The notes under the pieces were generated by a model. The model worked only from the letters and a program-made list of their open reading frames with translations. It made no database searches and was not told where the DNA came from. Shown piece after piece: positions 1 through 15,000 of a DNA stretch of 64,000 nt; position 1 is the first letter of the stretch, and the number at the start of each line of letters is the position of its first letter. Made by a program: the position numbers and the translations under genes. This DNA comes from Candidatus Liberimonas magnetica (GTDB taxonomy: Bacteria; Elusimicrobiota; Endomicrobiia; Endomicrobiales; JAFGIL01). The stretch lies in assembly GCA_020523885.1 (NCBI GenBank), contig JAJAPY010000010.1:1-64000 (forward strand), written 5' to 3'.

Positions 1-3000
1 AAGACTACGGTCAACTGGACCTACAGCCGTCCCAGCCTTTCGTATTCCTGGGAAGACGGGCATTATTACAGGGCCAGGGTAAAAGGTTCTGATAACATAA
101 ATAACGCCGAAGCTGTAATTTCTTCAAGCACCTTTATTTACGACGTTACAAACCCGACGTCGTGCATAACCAACGGCAGAAAACCCGGCGGGCAATCCTG
201 TGCTTTAGTTAACCAGTATTTAGCGGACCTCATGTACGTAGAGGGGACTGCAAACGACCTTCCCCCGGCATCTCTGTATGCAAGCGGCATAAAAGATACA
301 AACGGGGTGGAATACTGCATAATCATGGAATCAAATACTCCTACACATGTATATGAAAACGGTATCCCTGATTCGACTCATGATTGGCAGTGGGACGATG
401 TTTCTTCGACCTGGACGCTTTATTCAGGCACTTTGCTCTGGACAAAAGCAGAGGGCGGGGCTATATGGAACACCAAGAGCATGACAGGCAAATGGTATAC
501 AGGAAGATGGTACCTGGTAAAATCACGCGCTATAGATAAAGCGGACAACCAGCAGGATATGGCAAGCGCCAGCTGGACAAGGTTTGCGATAACCCAGCCA
601 GCAGATCATTTAACCGTTAGTGTGGATAATGCAAGCCCCGAAGCCGGCCAGACGGTTACTGTTACAATCGAGGCAAGGGACAATAAGAATAACCTGGCAA
701 AGGATTACACAGGGACAGTTGTGCTTAGAGTAGACCAGAATTACGGTATAGCAGGTTCAGGCCCTGAATTCCCGCGCGGCACGGCAACGCCTCCTGACGG
801 GGTCGGCTGGCTGCCTTCCACATATACGTTTGTAATGGCTAATGAAGGAAAATATACGTATGTAACATCCCGTGCTACGGAAACATTAAAATTCGCCAAA
901 CAGGGCACAAGAACGCTTTGGGCAGCTGATATTACTGATCCTACGCATGTAAACGGCAAGAAAGAAAATATCATAGTAAGCGCGGCAAAAGCCAAAAAAC
1001 TAAGAGTCCTTGTGCCAAACCAGGTAAGAGCCCCGGGTGTTTACAGCGGTATTACGGGTTCTGTTGTGCCTATAGTAGCAGGGACAGCTATTGAAGTAAC
1101 TGTTGATGCCTGCGACGATTACTGGAACGTTGCTCCTTCAACGAGCGCTGTTGTAAATTTAGCGATAAATCCGAGGTCAAGCCCGTCTCTTCCTCAGGCT
1201 TATGAAGATAATAGTTCCCAGAACAAGGAACTCAAAAACGGCAGCAATCTTCCTCAAGGCACTACGGTTTATTCCGTTACCTTGATAACAAAGGGCAACC
1301 GTACCCTTACGGCATCTGCCGGAGGCCTCTGGACGCCTTCCACTTCAGGAAATATCTCTGTTTCTGCACAGCCTTCAGAGGTCCTTCAGGTGCTTGTGCC
1401 GGGAGAAGTGCAGAGAGAAGGAAAGTCGCCGCACTACCCGTCGTCAGGTAACGGCGGAAAATCAGTTGCTGTAGACATTTCAACTCAGACAGTGGATAAC
1501 CCTTTTGCGGTCACGGTCAATGCCTGCGATAAATATTGGAACACAGATACGGGCGCCGTGCAGTGGATAGACCTGGCAACTACCGATATATACGATACCA
1601 ACCCGTCATCAAAACAGTTCTCGTCTGGAAGCACGACGTTTACCTTAAACCTTAAGACCGGCAACCTGGCCATAGGCTGTACTTCAAGATATAATGTAGT
1701 TTATGCCTCTGCTTCCGTGCATGAAGGCGCTGCCCTGGCGAACGCAAGTTCAACGGGGATAACAGTTAAGCCTTCGACAGCGGCTTATGTGATGATCCTG
1801 ATGAACGGTGAAACGCATAAACCCGGAAAAACTACAGCGCCTGCAGGAAAGCTCAACAGTCCTGCTACTTTGACCGCAGGCACAACTACGACTGTAACGG
1901 TCCTGTTGACGGACAAATATTATAATTTTACCTCAACTGCAAACGCAACAGCCGGCGAGCTTACTATGCCTATAATAGACATCTATACAAGCGACCCGAA
2001 CGATCCTTTTAGTGCAAGTGCAAAAGGTTCAAGCATAGGCACACAGCTTATCAAAGGTAAAGCTACGTATCCTGTTTGGCTTAAAACAGCGAACGATACC
2101 GGAGTAACTGCCGATAACTGGCTGCTCTATGCCAGGGATACCGATGGGGAAGGCAAAGATTATACTCCGGCGGATACTCCGTCACAGAATGTACAGGTTG
2201 ATGCGGATACTGTTGTAAAGTTATTGTTATTGGTCCCGGGCGAGACCCATGTCCCTGCTTCTGCAGCTTACCCCGGCGGAAAATCATATACGACTATAGG
2301 CTCGACTATCGCAGGAAGAGAATATATTGTCACGGTCAAGACCTGCGACAGGTTCTGGAACAGGAACAGGAATGGGAACACAAGGACTGTCTATGTACGG
2401 ACTCCTGATGATACCAACGACGATGAACCGATAGGAAGCACCTTAAACAACGGTTTGCGCCCGTTTACTTTAACTATGAAGACGGTCGGCATAACTGGCA
2501 GCAAGACTCAAAGGATCTTTGCCGTAGACCCAAGCAATCCGCCGTCACAACAGTGGTCAACCGGAACGATCTCCGGCGCAGGCACTATGACGTTGTATCC
2601 CGATGCCGCTTCAAGGCTTTCTTTGATAGTCCAGGGTGAAAACGAAGCTCCTGGTACAGCGCTTGGGAAATCCGGGCCTGCCCTGCAGCCCGATGCAGGC
2701 CAGACGTTCTGGATAAGGGTAAACGTTTGCGACCAGTATTTTAACCGGGTCTTGCAGCTGGCTCCTACGGTGCAGGTAAGCTTTCCGAACGATTATGGTT
2801 ATGACTCTCCGCCTGCTCAAAGCTGGATGAATGACGGCGCTCTGGGTTACAAGACATTTAACATTTCCTTAAGCGTTGCATCGACACAGCAGGTACTTAT
2901 ACACCATATAGACAATATATTTACCGATACCTCTACCATTGTTAATGTAAAGTCAAAACAGGCTGCGCAGTTATTGCTCCTTATGCCTGGCGAGCAGTTC

Positions 3001-6000
3001 AGGCCAGGAAAAACTTCAGGTATTAAAGGCAAATCCGCAGTTACCCCTGATCCTCAGACAGCAGGCGTGGCATTTATCGTTACTGCTTTATCTGTTGACG
3101 AGTACTGGAACCAGGCTTCTACCAACACGAGCGTCTCGCTGACGCTCGAAGACCAGTATGCAGGTACAATATCTCCGAAAAACCTGGTATTAAAGACCAC
3201 TTTCAGCCTGATACTTTATTCAAAGGACAGCCAGTCAACTCTTACACTCACGGACGGCTCCGGAGGCATGGCAGACTATTGGAACGACGGCTCGACTATG
3301 CGCTCGTATGTAAATCTTACTGCAAACGTGCCTTACCGCGCCTTTGTTGTTGCTCCCGGCGAGTGCGCAACCAATAATGACAAACCAATCGCAGGTAAAT
3401 ATAACGTTCTTCCTTACGGTAAGTCAGGCACGCCTACAACGCGGATAGCTGATACGAATTTTACCTGTACCCTCTATGTCGTTGACCAGTACTACAACCT
3501 GCTTGACGATGAAGACTCTACGCCCGTGCTTTCATTTAATACTGCAGGGCACTATATAAGGAGCAATGACCCGAACGACGGCACAACTCCCTGGGGAGCG
3601 CTGGACCCGGTACAATGGACTACTGAAACTGTAAATAAGGATACAGGAAAAACATTTACGTGGAGGTTCATTACTTCAATAGGAACGACCATCCAGCCGG
3701 GCACAGGCTGGAACATAATAGTAGACACCCCGACCAACCCGAGCAACTATAAACCCTCTATGACCCAGGCTATTAAGGTTACGACGAACACGGTTGTGAA
3801 CTATCCGCAGTTATTGGTACTGCAGCCGAACCAGGCTTATTGGCCCGGGTCCCAGTACGGAAAGAGCACGCGCTCAGGCGCTGACCAGGTTGCGGGCTCT
3901 ACTTATACTATCACTGTAAAATGCACGGACAGGTATTTCAACCAGACGAACGACGCCCCGATAGTATCGATAAAGACTTATGACGCCTATGACGATGAGA
4001 CCCAGTGGGCGAACAAGCCCCTGGCAGCAGGCCAGCGTACTTTTGTCATGAAACACTATACAGCAGCTGCAAATTCTGCCTGGCTGACCGCAGTGCATAA
4101 TTCAGGCGGCAAGGTAACCTATTCAAGCTCCACTACCAACAATTTCATGGTCAATCCTTCAAGCGCGGTAAAACTGCAGGTGATAGTTGCGCCTGCAGTA
4201 GATGAAACGGAAGTACCCGGTAAATGGAACCAGACACCGTACGGAAAGACCTCAAGTATCACGACAAAAACAGCAGGCACATCATTTAACGTCAGGGTAA
4301 ACGGCGTTGACCTGTACTGGAACAAGGTAACAGGCGCAGCGGCTGACGTAAAACTTGCGTCAACGGACACTCACGATTCAGAGCCGTTAAGCACAAGGCC
4401 GCTCGATGAAGGTACCACAAGCTTTATATGGACCTTTATTTCTGCTACTACGAACGGCTGGACCCTGACGGCAACGGACGAAGACGCTCAGCCTTTGACA
4501 TCTTATACTTCGCCTGTCATACCCGTAAATGGCGCTGCGGCAAGTAAGCTCCTGGTGCTTGTGCCTGATGAAGTTCCTGATGCCGGTTCATCTACCGGAA
4601 GGTCAGGCACTGTTGCGACACAGACAGCAGGCGTCCCGTTCGTGATAACGGTAAATGCTGTAGATTCAAGCAACAATATAAACAGGGACGTGCAGAGCGA
4701 CGTGAACGTCTGGCTTAAAACTACAGATCCCTATGACGCAACTATAGCAACACAGACGTTCATAAACGGAACTACGACCTTTACACATATATTTATAACC
4801 GCTACAGATGCTACCAACAAAGCCTATCATCCAACACCTCCCGGTATCTCGGCGTCCTGGAGGATAGATGCTTATTCCACGACTTTAAGTTCCCGCGCGT
4901 CTTCGCTGGTCCTTGTTAACCCGAACAACGATACGGCGACAAGGCGCCTGTTAGTACTTGTGCCGGGTGAAACCCCTGTTCCTGGCAAGAACCCGTACAC
5001 GGGAAATACAGGCGGTAAGAACTCTAACATAACGTCAAGGACCGCAGGTGTTGCGTTTAACGTGACCGTCAATGCCTGCGACTACTGGTGGAACCGTAAT
5101 ATTTCCTTTAACCCGGCCAATGTATCCCTGACTTCAAATGACCCGAACTACACGCCTATAAGTGCGCAGACTTTAAATACCGGGACTACGGTCTATTCGC
5201 TGACGCTTGTATCAAGAAATGACACGGGCTGGACAGTAAGCGCAAACCATGCGGATTATACAGGCTACACGTCTCCGCAGGTGCCGGTGGCGCCTAACGC
5301 AGCACAGAAACTCCTTGTACTCTTGCCAAACCAGACGGATGCCGGTAACTGGGGGACAAGCACAGGCAGGAGCGGCACACCCGGCGAGCAGACAGCCGGC
5401 AAGCAGTTTAAGATAACCGTAAAAGCCTGCGACAACTGGTTTAACTTTAAACCCACGGACGTTTCAAGTATATGCGTTGTGACGTCCGATACCTATGACC
5501 TGAACCCGTCTACAAGGATGCTCGTCGCAGGTGTTACGAATTTTACAGCGACTGTAGTGACAGCAGGTTCCGGCCAAAACATAAAGGTTTATGACAGGAC
5601 CTCTCCTTATATGGACATGAACACGTCCGATCCGTTCGACGTCGTAGCAGGTTCTGCCACGAAACTCCTGGTTTTACTGCCTAACCAGACGCCGCTTCCA
5701 GGCTCTGCGACAGGCAGGACAGGTACAGTGATAAACCAGACGGCAGGAACACCCTTTACCGTTACTGTACGCTCTACCGACAACAGCTATAACTTAAAAT
5801 CAAATCCATCCATGGTGCGGGTAGATACGTCCGACCAGTGGGATCTGCATCCTTCGACAAGGGCGCTTGAAGCAGGGACTACTTATTTTGAAATGATGCT
5901 CGTCACTGCAGGCGCAGGCCACGTCTTAACCTCCCGGGATGCTGAAACTACGCCGACTCTGGCACTGAACAACTCAAGCACCTTGACCGTGGTCCCCAAC

Positions 6001-9000
6001 AGCGCAGAAAAACTTCAACTCTTGGTGCCTGGCGAGACAGCTGTCCCGGGCAAATATTATAACGGGTACAACCCGGCGCCTCACGGAAAGACGTCCAATG
6101 TTACAACCAGGACGGCAGGCAAGACGTTCGTTGCCACGGTCAACCTGGTCGATGCTTATTTTAACAAGGTATCCGTAAATTATCCGTCGGTAAGGCTTAC
6201 TTCTACCGACCCGTATTACGTTATTACCTCAAGCCAGCAATTACAGAGCGGCACAACGACCTTTACCGTGAAACTCGTCACTTCAGGAAGCGACCCGTCT
6301 AACCCGCCGGCCAGTTATAATGCCTGGACGATGACCGCTTCTGATGTAGACCTGGACAATCCTTTGTATGTTTCAACTACAAGCCCGAATATATCCGTGT
6401 CTCCGGACACGTGCAAGAAGTACCAGATAATACTGCCCGGCGAAACAGCCGCTCCCGGAAAAACAACGGGAAAATCCGGCAAGACCGAGGATTCAACTGT
6501 AAGGAAAAGCACAGCAGGCGTAACGTTCCCTGTCTACGTAAGAGCCTGCGACGACTATTGGAACGTATGCAACGTCGGAAATAATGCCACTGTTACTACA
6601 ACAGACAGCAACGGCGTTGTCGTTCCTTCGGCAGCAACGCCGCTTGTCAGCGGAAAACGCACTTTTGATGTAACACTTAAACGAGCTACAACGATCGGCT
6701 GGACTATCAATGTCACAGGCGGCGGCTATACGCAATACACAACTGCCGGGATAGTGACTGACCCGTCAGGCCCGAGCAAACTCCTGTGCCTTGTCCCGAA
6801 CGAAACACACGCTCCCGGTTCCAGCACCGGTAAAGGCGGTTCTGTTCTAGGCCAGACAGCAGGAAAATCTTTTGTAATAACGACATTTATAACGGACAGC
6901 GAATGGAACCTGGTGCCTTCTACAAGCGCAAAAATAGGGATTACCACTACAGACCCGTACGACGTCCATCCTGACAGCGCTTCAACGAGCGGAGGCGTCG
7001 CCAACTTTTCAATAGAGTTCCATAAAGGCATAGGAGAATCCTATACTATAAAAGCCTCAACTGCTGAAGGCAACAAGCTGGAATCTTATACTACGCCCAT
7101 GATAAATTCAGTTGCCGGCGATGCAGTGAAACTGCAGTTACTGACTTCGCCTCAGGCCTTTAACCCGGGTTCTTCCACAGGCAAGACAGGAACACCGTCT
7201 ACCTGGATATCAGGCACGCCCGGTCAGGTAACCGCAAGGGTAGTAGACAAATACTGGAACAGGCAAACCTCTGCGGAGACTACGGTCAGGCTGGCCTGCG
7301 ACGACCCCTACTATTCAGTTCCTGTGCCTAACAGTTTCCCTACGAGCTTAGGCCAGGCTATTATAGACACTACACTTATATCGGCTACTCAAAGCGGCTG
7401 GACCATAATAGCATCAACAATAGCAGCGGGCGCTACAAATCCACAGCTCTTGCCCAGCTCCTGCGATAATGTAAAGGTAACTGCAGGTGTAGCATCTAAA
7501 ATGCTCGTCTTGGTGCCCGGAGAAAGCTTATTGCCCGGTTCGACTTACGGAAGGACAGGGAATAAGACTCTTGAGACAGCAGGTGTAGGGTTTAATGTTA
7601 CTGTGCAGGTTACAGACAATAAATGGAACCCGATATCTGATTCAACCCAGACTATTCGGCTTACTTCCAATGACCCCTTCGCACCTTCAATTCCGGATAA
7701 ACAGGCACAAGGCGGGTATGCAGTATTTTTTGCGACAATGATTACAGGCAATGCAGGAGCTTTAAACACAAGCACCCGCACTACAACGCTTACCACCGCT
7801 GATGTGACTGCCGGGAGCTCAAAACTCGTAGATTCTGGAACAGGAAGCGTGCCTGTAGGCCCTGCGCCTGAAGCCACCTATTTGTTAATGCTTCTACCTA
7901 ACCAGACCCATAACCCGGGGCATCCTCCGTATGCTCCGACTTCAACAGGCTGGAACCCGGGCGGTGCAAGCGGCTATCCTTCTGTCCTTACTGCAGGGGC
8001 TTCCTATTATATTACTGTAGGTGTTTGCGATAAGTACTGGAACATCAATCCCAATGTCACCGCTCCTGTAGTAACTGTTACAAAGTCAGACACCTATACT
8101 TCAAATCCTCCTGCTGTAGCTTTATCAGGCGGCAAGAATACTTTCGAGTTCAGCTGTAAGAAGGCAACTTTATACCAGGAGTTAAGCGATAAGACTACCT
8201 GCCAGGCAACAGCAGGCGGCTATTATATTTCACAGGCAACCGTCTCGGTGTCACCTGCACCGGATACACCGCCGAACGCCAAACTTTTGATCCTTCCCGA
8301 AGGCCAGAGCGCCTTACCAGGTTCGGTTACTGGTAAGACCGGAAATACCAAGATTCAGACCGCAGGAGTCTGGTTCCCTGTAAAGGTTTTCTGCACTGAC
8401 AGGTATAACAATATCAACAAGAACTTCCAGCCCGGAGTGACACTTACGTCTACTGACCCGAATGACGATACAGCTTTGGGCCTGCCGGGATTTTCCTGGG
8501 ACCCGAAGTACCAGCCTCTGGTCAACGGGACCACGGTATTCATGATAACCCTCGTAACCGCAAATACGGGCCATTATCTGACCGCCAATGACACAGATGG
8601 GTCAGACCCATATTATGGGAATACAATGTCGGACAAAGTAAATGTCAATTCAGGCGGGGCAGTTAAACTCCAGGTCTTATTGCCGGGTGAAACAGCCAAG
8701 CCCAACACAGCCATAGGAAAAGAAGGGACAGTTCAGGAACAGACAGCAGGTAAGTCATTCAATGTAACGGTCAACTGCACCGATGTTTTATGGAACAGGA
8801 ACGATGCGGCTGCTAACACTATGGTCGCACTTAATTCTGCAGAGCCTTATGCGGTTTTACCCTCAACTCAGTCGACCGTCTCAGGGCAGGTAATCCTTCC
8901 TGTAACTCTTTATAAGGCGACCACAAGCAATGTAATCATCTCTTCTGCAACAACTACGTCTTATATACTTGGTACTTCTTCGATATTCACCGTCATTGCA

Positions 9001-12000
9001 TCGACTGATGCAAGGCTTCATATAACCCTGCCGGGCGAAACTTATAAACCGGGCAAAGGCCCGTACAACGGAACAGGCGGGAAACAGGGTACAATAACTC
9101 AGCAGACCGCAGGCCAGAATTTTACTGCAACTGTAAGAGGGACTGATAATTACTATAACTTAAAAACAGGCATGGGCTCTGCTCTTGTAACTATCACATA
9201 CTCTGACCAGTGGGTAAACCCTCCTAACTCTGCTGCTTTGAGTTCCGGTGTACAGCCTTTCGTAATAAACATGGTCACTTATTCAACCCAGACTGTATAT
9301 GCTACTTACGCTGTACCAATTATCTCCTCGGCTACTTCAAGCGGGGTTTATATACATCCGAAATATTCTGAAAAATACCTGCAGATACTTGCTCCAAATG
9401 AAGTTGCACAGCCCGGTCATGCCTCAACAAGAGGCCGTTCAGGTTCTCCTTCAAATCGCACAGCAGGCGTAGCGTTTAAGGTCACTGTAAATGCCTGCGA
9501 CCAGTATTATAACCCTGTCAGCACTAACCCCGTGGTGACAGTGACAACCAACGACGTCTATGACCAGGAACCCGCTTCAAAAGCCCTTATAGGAGGCACA
9601 ACTACTTTTGACCTGATGCTAGTCTCGGCAAAAGTGACGCGCTCATCCGCGACTGCAAACAGTTTTATGAGGGATTATACAGGTGACATGACCGTAATAG
9701 CAGACGACAGGTCAACAAGCGACCAGCGGTTACAGATATTATTGCCCAATGAAAAAGCAGCGCCCGGAAAATGGAACAACGGAACAAATTCTACTCCGTG
9801 GGGAAAGACCGGGTACCCGAGCGCTCAAACAGCGGGTGTGGCGTTCCCGATAACTGTAAGGACTACGGATAAATATTGGAACCCGACAACGATTTATCAG
9901 CCTTTTGTAGACGTAAGTGCAAGCGATCCTAACAATGGATTGGGAGTACTCCCAATCCAATTAACAGGCGGGGTAAAAGTATTTGACAGTTCTTCCATCA
10001 AAACATGGTTTGTTACTGCTAACAGGTACTCTGTAATATCAAGCTCTTATACCAGCGGCACTAAATACCACCTGCCGTATGTTTCTACGCCGGTATATGT
10101 GAATTCCGGAGGCTCTGAAAAACTTCTTGCCCTTGTACCTGGCGAAACTTATAAACCCGGGACACCCAACGGCAAATCCGGCCCGCATAACAGCGTGACA
10201 GCAGGCTTGCCGTTTAATGTAACTGTCTACGGCTGCGACTCAAACTGGAACTATGTGAATGGTGAGACGTCTTTAGTCCGTTTAACTAATACGGATATCT
10301 ACAGCAACATGTCTCTCGGGCTTGGTTACAAAGAGCAGGGTCTGGATTCAAATGCAAAAACCGTATTTAGCCAGATAATATATAAAGCAAGCACGCATAC
10401 TTTTACGGCAACAGACCAGTCGCCCGAAAATGGCACTATTGATTTTTACTTTACTACATTTACGGTCACTGCGGTTTCTTCTGCTGCTGTCAAGATGCAG
10501 GTCCTTGTGCCGGGCGAGACTTATAAACCCGGAAAACCGCCGTACACTATCGGCGGAGGAAAGACCGGCGCTCCGTGGCCTCAGGTCGCAGGGAGTTCCT
10601 TTACAGCAACAGCAAGGCTCGTTGACCCATACTGGAATACCGTAAACTCAGGCCATCAGGCCAGGATAGATACCCAGGACCCGTATGACGTACACCCTGC
10701 CACGACATCATTAGTCGGAGGAAAGAGGGAGTTTGACATTAAGATGGTGACGTCTTCCTCCTGGACTCTTACCGGCGTTGACATAGACAACCCGCTCATC
10801 GCGGTAGGTGTTTCTTCTCCTGTTTTTGTAGCGCCGGGTGGAGCCAAGAAACTGCAGGTGCTCCTGCCCGGAGAGACGCTCGTTCAGGGACATATAAACG
10901 GGAAGACAGGCACGCCTAAAGCCCGTATAGCGGGAAAGGCATTTAATGTGACGGTGAACCTGTGCGACGATAACTGGAACACCATAGTTTCAGGGCCTAT
11001 GCCTTCTGTGACGCTCGGCTCCGACGATGTTTACTGGTCGACCCCGACCGCCCTGACCCTTAGTAACGGCACAAAAGAGTTTGCCGCTACGCTTATAACG
11101 GCTGCCACTCATACGATAACGGCTCAAGCCGAAGGCTATACTCTGGGAGTATCATCGCCTGTTTATATTAGGCCGAACGAAGCTAAACAGTTGTTGGTAG
11201 TATTACCCAACCAGCAAAGGGTCAATGGGAAATATAACGTGGCGCCTTTTGGAAGAAGCGGGAGCGTAGCGACCCAGACTTCAGGCGTACAGTTCTATTC
11301 TACCGTCTATGCAGTGGATGATTATTATAACTGGGTAAGTACCGTTACCCAAAACGCGATAAACACAACTACAAGCGACACTAATGATGTTAACCCCGGT
11401 AATCTATATATGGCCTACGGCCTGGCGATAGCGTCATGCACCGTAAGGACCGTTGCGCTGACCACGATATCTGCTCAGGACAACGACGGCGGGGTCTACC
11501 CGAACCTCGCGAGCGGCCAGTCGTCGCCGTTCACTATGGCAGCGGGTCCTGTAAAGAAACTACAGGTCCTTGTCCCGGGCGAGTTTCCTGCGCCCGGCAC
11601 GGATTCAGGAAGGACCGGCACTCCGTATCATGCAACAGCAGGCCATCCTTTCACCGTTACGGTAAGGACCTGCGACACGTATTGGAATTTAAGGTATTCG
11701 ACGCCTACTATAAGTGTCTGGACCTCTGACCCCAACTATAACATTAATAACCCCGGTGCTGCGACCTGGTCGGGCCTTATTACCACTTCTAAGACTGTAG
11801 CCCTTACCATGGTCACGGCATCTACAGGCACGACAAAGTATTATGTCTACGTAGAAGACCAGACGGATGTCCTGACTCCTTTAACGTCCCAGGGGATAAC
11901 CACCGATGCCGATATAGCCGAGAAATTGTTGGTTATTTTAGACGGAGAAGATTTCAAGGGCGGCACGGCTACAGGCAAGTCAGGTATGCCCGCAGAACAG

Positions 12001-15000
12001 ACCGCAGGGACAGCTTTCCCTGTACGCGCCGCTATATGCGACCATTATTGGAACAGGGTGACCAATGTCCCTGAGCTTATAAAAGTGACGAGCCCAGTAG
12101 ACCTGTACGACGTTGAACCTTCGTCCAGCCAGGTCGACACCGGCAGCGGCACAACTCCTCAGATGATGTTCACCCTTACTATGGCGACGACTTATCAATA
12201 TATCAGGGCTGATGACGTCGATTATATATATCCACAATGCACAGGGAACAATTCATCGGTATTTAATGTTAAACCTGCACCGCCGACTAAACTGCAGATA
12301 CTCTTGCCCGGTGAAACAGGAATGCCCGGAAAATGGAACAACGGGATAAACACTCCTCCTTACGGAAAGACCGGCAGCCCCGGTTCCGTACCGCAGACCG
12401 CAGGGGTAAGTTTTAACGCTACGGTCAACCTTGTAGACGTATTCTATAACGTACAGACGGCAGTTACCCAGCCGTATGTCCATGTGAATACGAACGACAA
12501 ATACGATGTAGAGCCCTCGACAAAACAGCTTGTTTCCGGGAGCAACTACTTTGATATCAACCTGCATACGGCAAACACGTTCCATATGCTTACAGCCATA
12601 GATACGAGCTATACCTATACTTCTGATGCTTCTCCTTTGTTTACGCTGGAACATTCCTCTGCCGCAAGGCTGATACCTTTAATGCCGAACGAAACGTACG
12701 TGCCCGGATCGTCTACAGGCAAAACAGGCACGCCTTCGACCTGGTTTGCAGGCGGTAATTTCACTACTACCGTGTACCTGACTGATATGTTCTATAACAG
12801 GGTGCGCGATGGCGTCACAATGCCGAACGTTACATTCACCAGCTGGGACCCGCAGGACACGGAACCGTCTGTGCCGCTGACATTCGTGGACGGCGCTAAC
12901 ACGTTCCCTGTATTCCCCAAGACTGCTGCAAGCACCTGGACCCTCACAGCTGTCCAGACCGACGTACCGTCGAAATATATGTCCGGCAAGTCCTCTGATA
13001 TACGGATCTGGCCCGGGAACGTCAACCACTTTGAGTTTGTGAACCTCGTATCTACGGTCATAGCAGGCACGGGTTTTGACGTACGCGTAAATATCCATGA
13101 CCCGTACCATAACCTTGTCGATACAGGCACAAACTGGACAGGTTATGCGACCCCCAACAGGCTGGTAAGGTTCATTTCTGATGTCTATACCTCTCCCCAG
13201 AATGCATCTACGCCTGCAGACTATGATTTCGCCCTGGGAGATAACGGTACAGCGCTTTTCCCCATAGGCATAACCTTAAGGAGGGCATCAAAGACCGTCT
13301 CGGATAAGAGGCATATACAGGTTTATGATACTCAGGTAACAAGTATCAAAGCAGACGGCTACATTTACGTCCGACCGGGCAGTTTCTATAAAATGGCTGT
13401 TTCAACAAGCATAGCAGAACCGGGCTCGCCTGTACACAACACTCTTCTGCCCGCAGGTTCAGCTTCGAACAACGCTAATATCCAGGTAATAGGACAGATG
13501 GTAGACTCTTACAACAACGAGATATCTTCGGCAGGGCTGACCGCGCACCTGTTTATAAGGGATGTTTATGGCTCTACAGGCACGATAAAAGACGGTGCGC
13601 CAGGCCAGGCTCATCACGTCTGGGAGTCCACAACAACGGACGCCAACGGAAGGGTCGGTTACAGCTCCGTTATAAACGGCCCTGGCGCCTTATATTATTA
13701 CGCTTCTACTATCGCAGGCCATTACGCAAGGGTCTGGATAGCTACGTTTACTGCGCCCGGCGACATTTCTGCGTTTACCGCTGACTACAGGAATATTTCA
13801 GGCAGGATCACGACAACGGGCGGCACACCGGTCGAGTTCCGGTTCAAGGATATGCCGGCAAGCATGACAGCAGGCATAGAAAGCCCGGCTATTAAGGTCG
13901 AAAGGTATGACGTTTTCGGAAATATTACGTCGCAGGGCCTGTCCCAGCCGATACTGTCTTCGAATTCACTTTCTCCGCAGAAACAGTTCAGGTGGCCGAG
14001 CGGCGCAAGCAATAACCTGATAAGTGTGGGAAATAAAATAGACATCACTAACGGCAATACCTTCGCTCAGTTCTATTATTATGACGAAATGTCCTCCTAT
14101 CCCCAGGGAGAAAACTCAAGGCCCGGCCAGTGGCAATTAAAAGCGACAGGCCTTAACCTGGATGCATCGCAGAACCTTATTGTCAAGCCTGCGGCTACGG
14201 TCAAGCTTGCATTTACTAACCCGCCGAGGACGGAGTTGGCAAAGAGTATAAAGGCCGCTGACCTGCAGACCGTCCAGGAGTTCATCATCCAGCCGCAGGA
14301 CTCCTACAGCAACCCGACTATATCCACCTTTACTTCGATATTCGTGCACCTGACAAGCGACAGGCTGCAGTCCAAGACAAGCGATTATTATGCGTTCTCT
14401 ATTTCCAGCATGTCGATTGGGTCTTTTAATGACGGCATAAGGACCGTAGTAGAGATAGCTACGAATACATATTTTACAAAAGTTTACTATAAGGATACCC
14501 GCGCCAGCAATTCCTATACCCCGGTCAATTCAAAGCCGATAATACAGGCAAAAGAAACGCCTGAGAAGTTCTGGACCATGGGGACCCAGCTGGTAACTAT
14601 CCTTCCGGATTATATATCAAAGACGGTTTTTATATCGCCTAACCAGCAGTTGACAGCAGGGACCACATCCCAGCTTTTCCTGATCCAGACGCAGGATCCC
14701 TATTCTAACCCGTCCCCTGTCCTGTACGGGGATTCAGACCCGAACATCAGCTATACGGGCATCAGGTTCGGCCTGTCGTGCACTTCGCCGAGCACCTATA
14801 AGAGGTTTAAGACGGTAGGCTACGGGTGGCAGAACTCTACCGGTGTTGTCTTAATGAAAATAAACACGGATACGACTTCTTTCTATATGGTAGACACCTG
14901 TGCCGGCAACTATAACTTAAGGGCCTCGGAAGACAGGTTTACGACAAAAGGCTGGGGTGTTGCCATCCAGACCTATACTGTGGTCGCGGACGTGCCTTAT

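Noticed and set aside
232-300. ATG at 232 as the start of the giant gene
   Set aside because: The same frame is open and reads as Ig-like protein back to base 1, and there is no ribosome site before 232.
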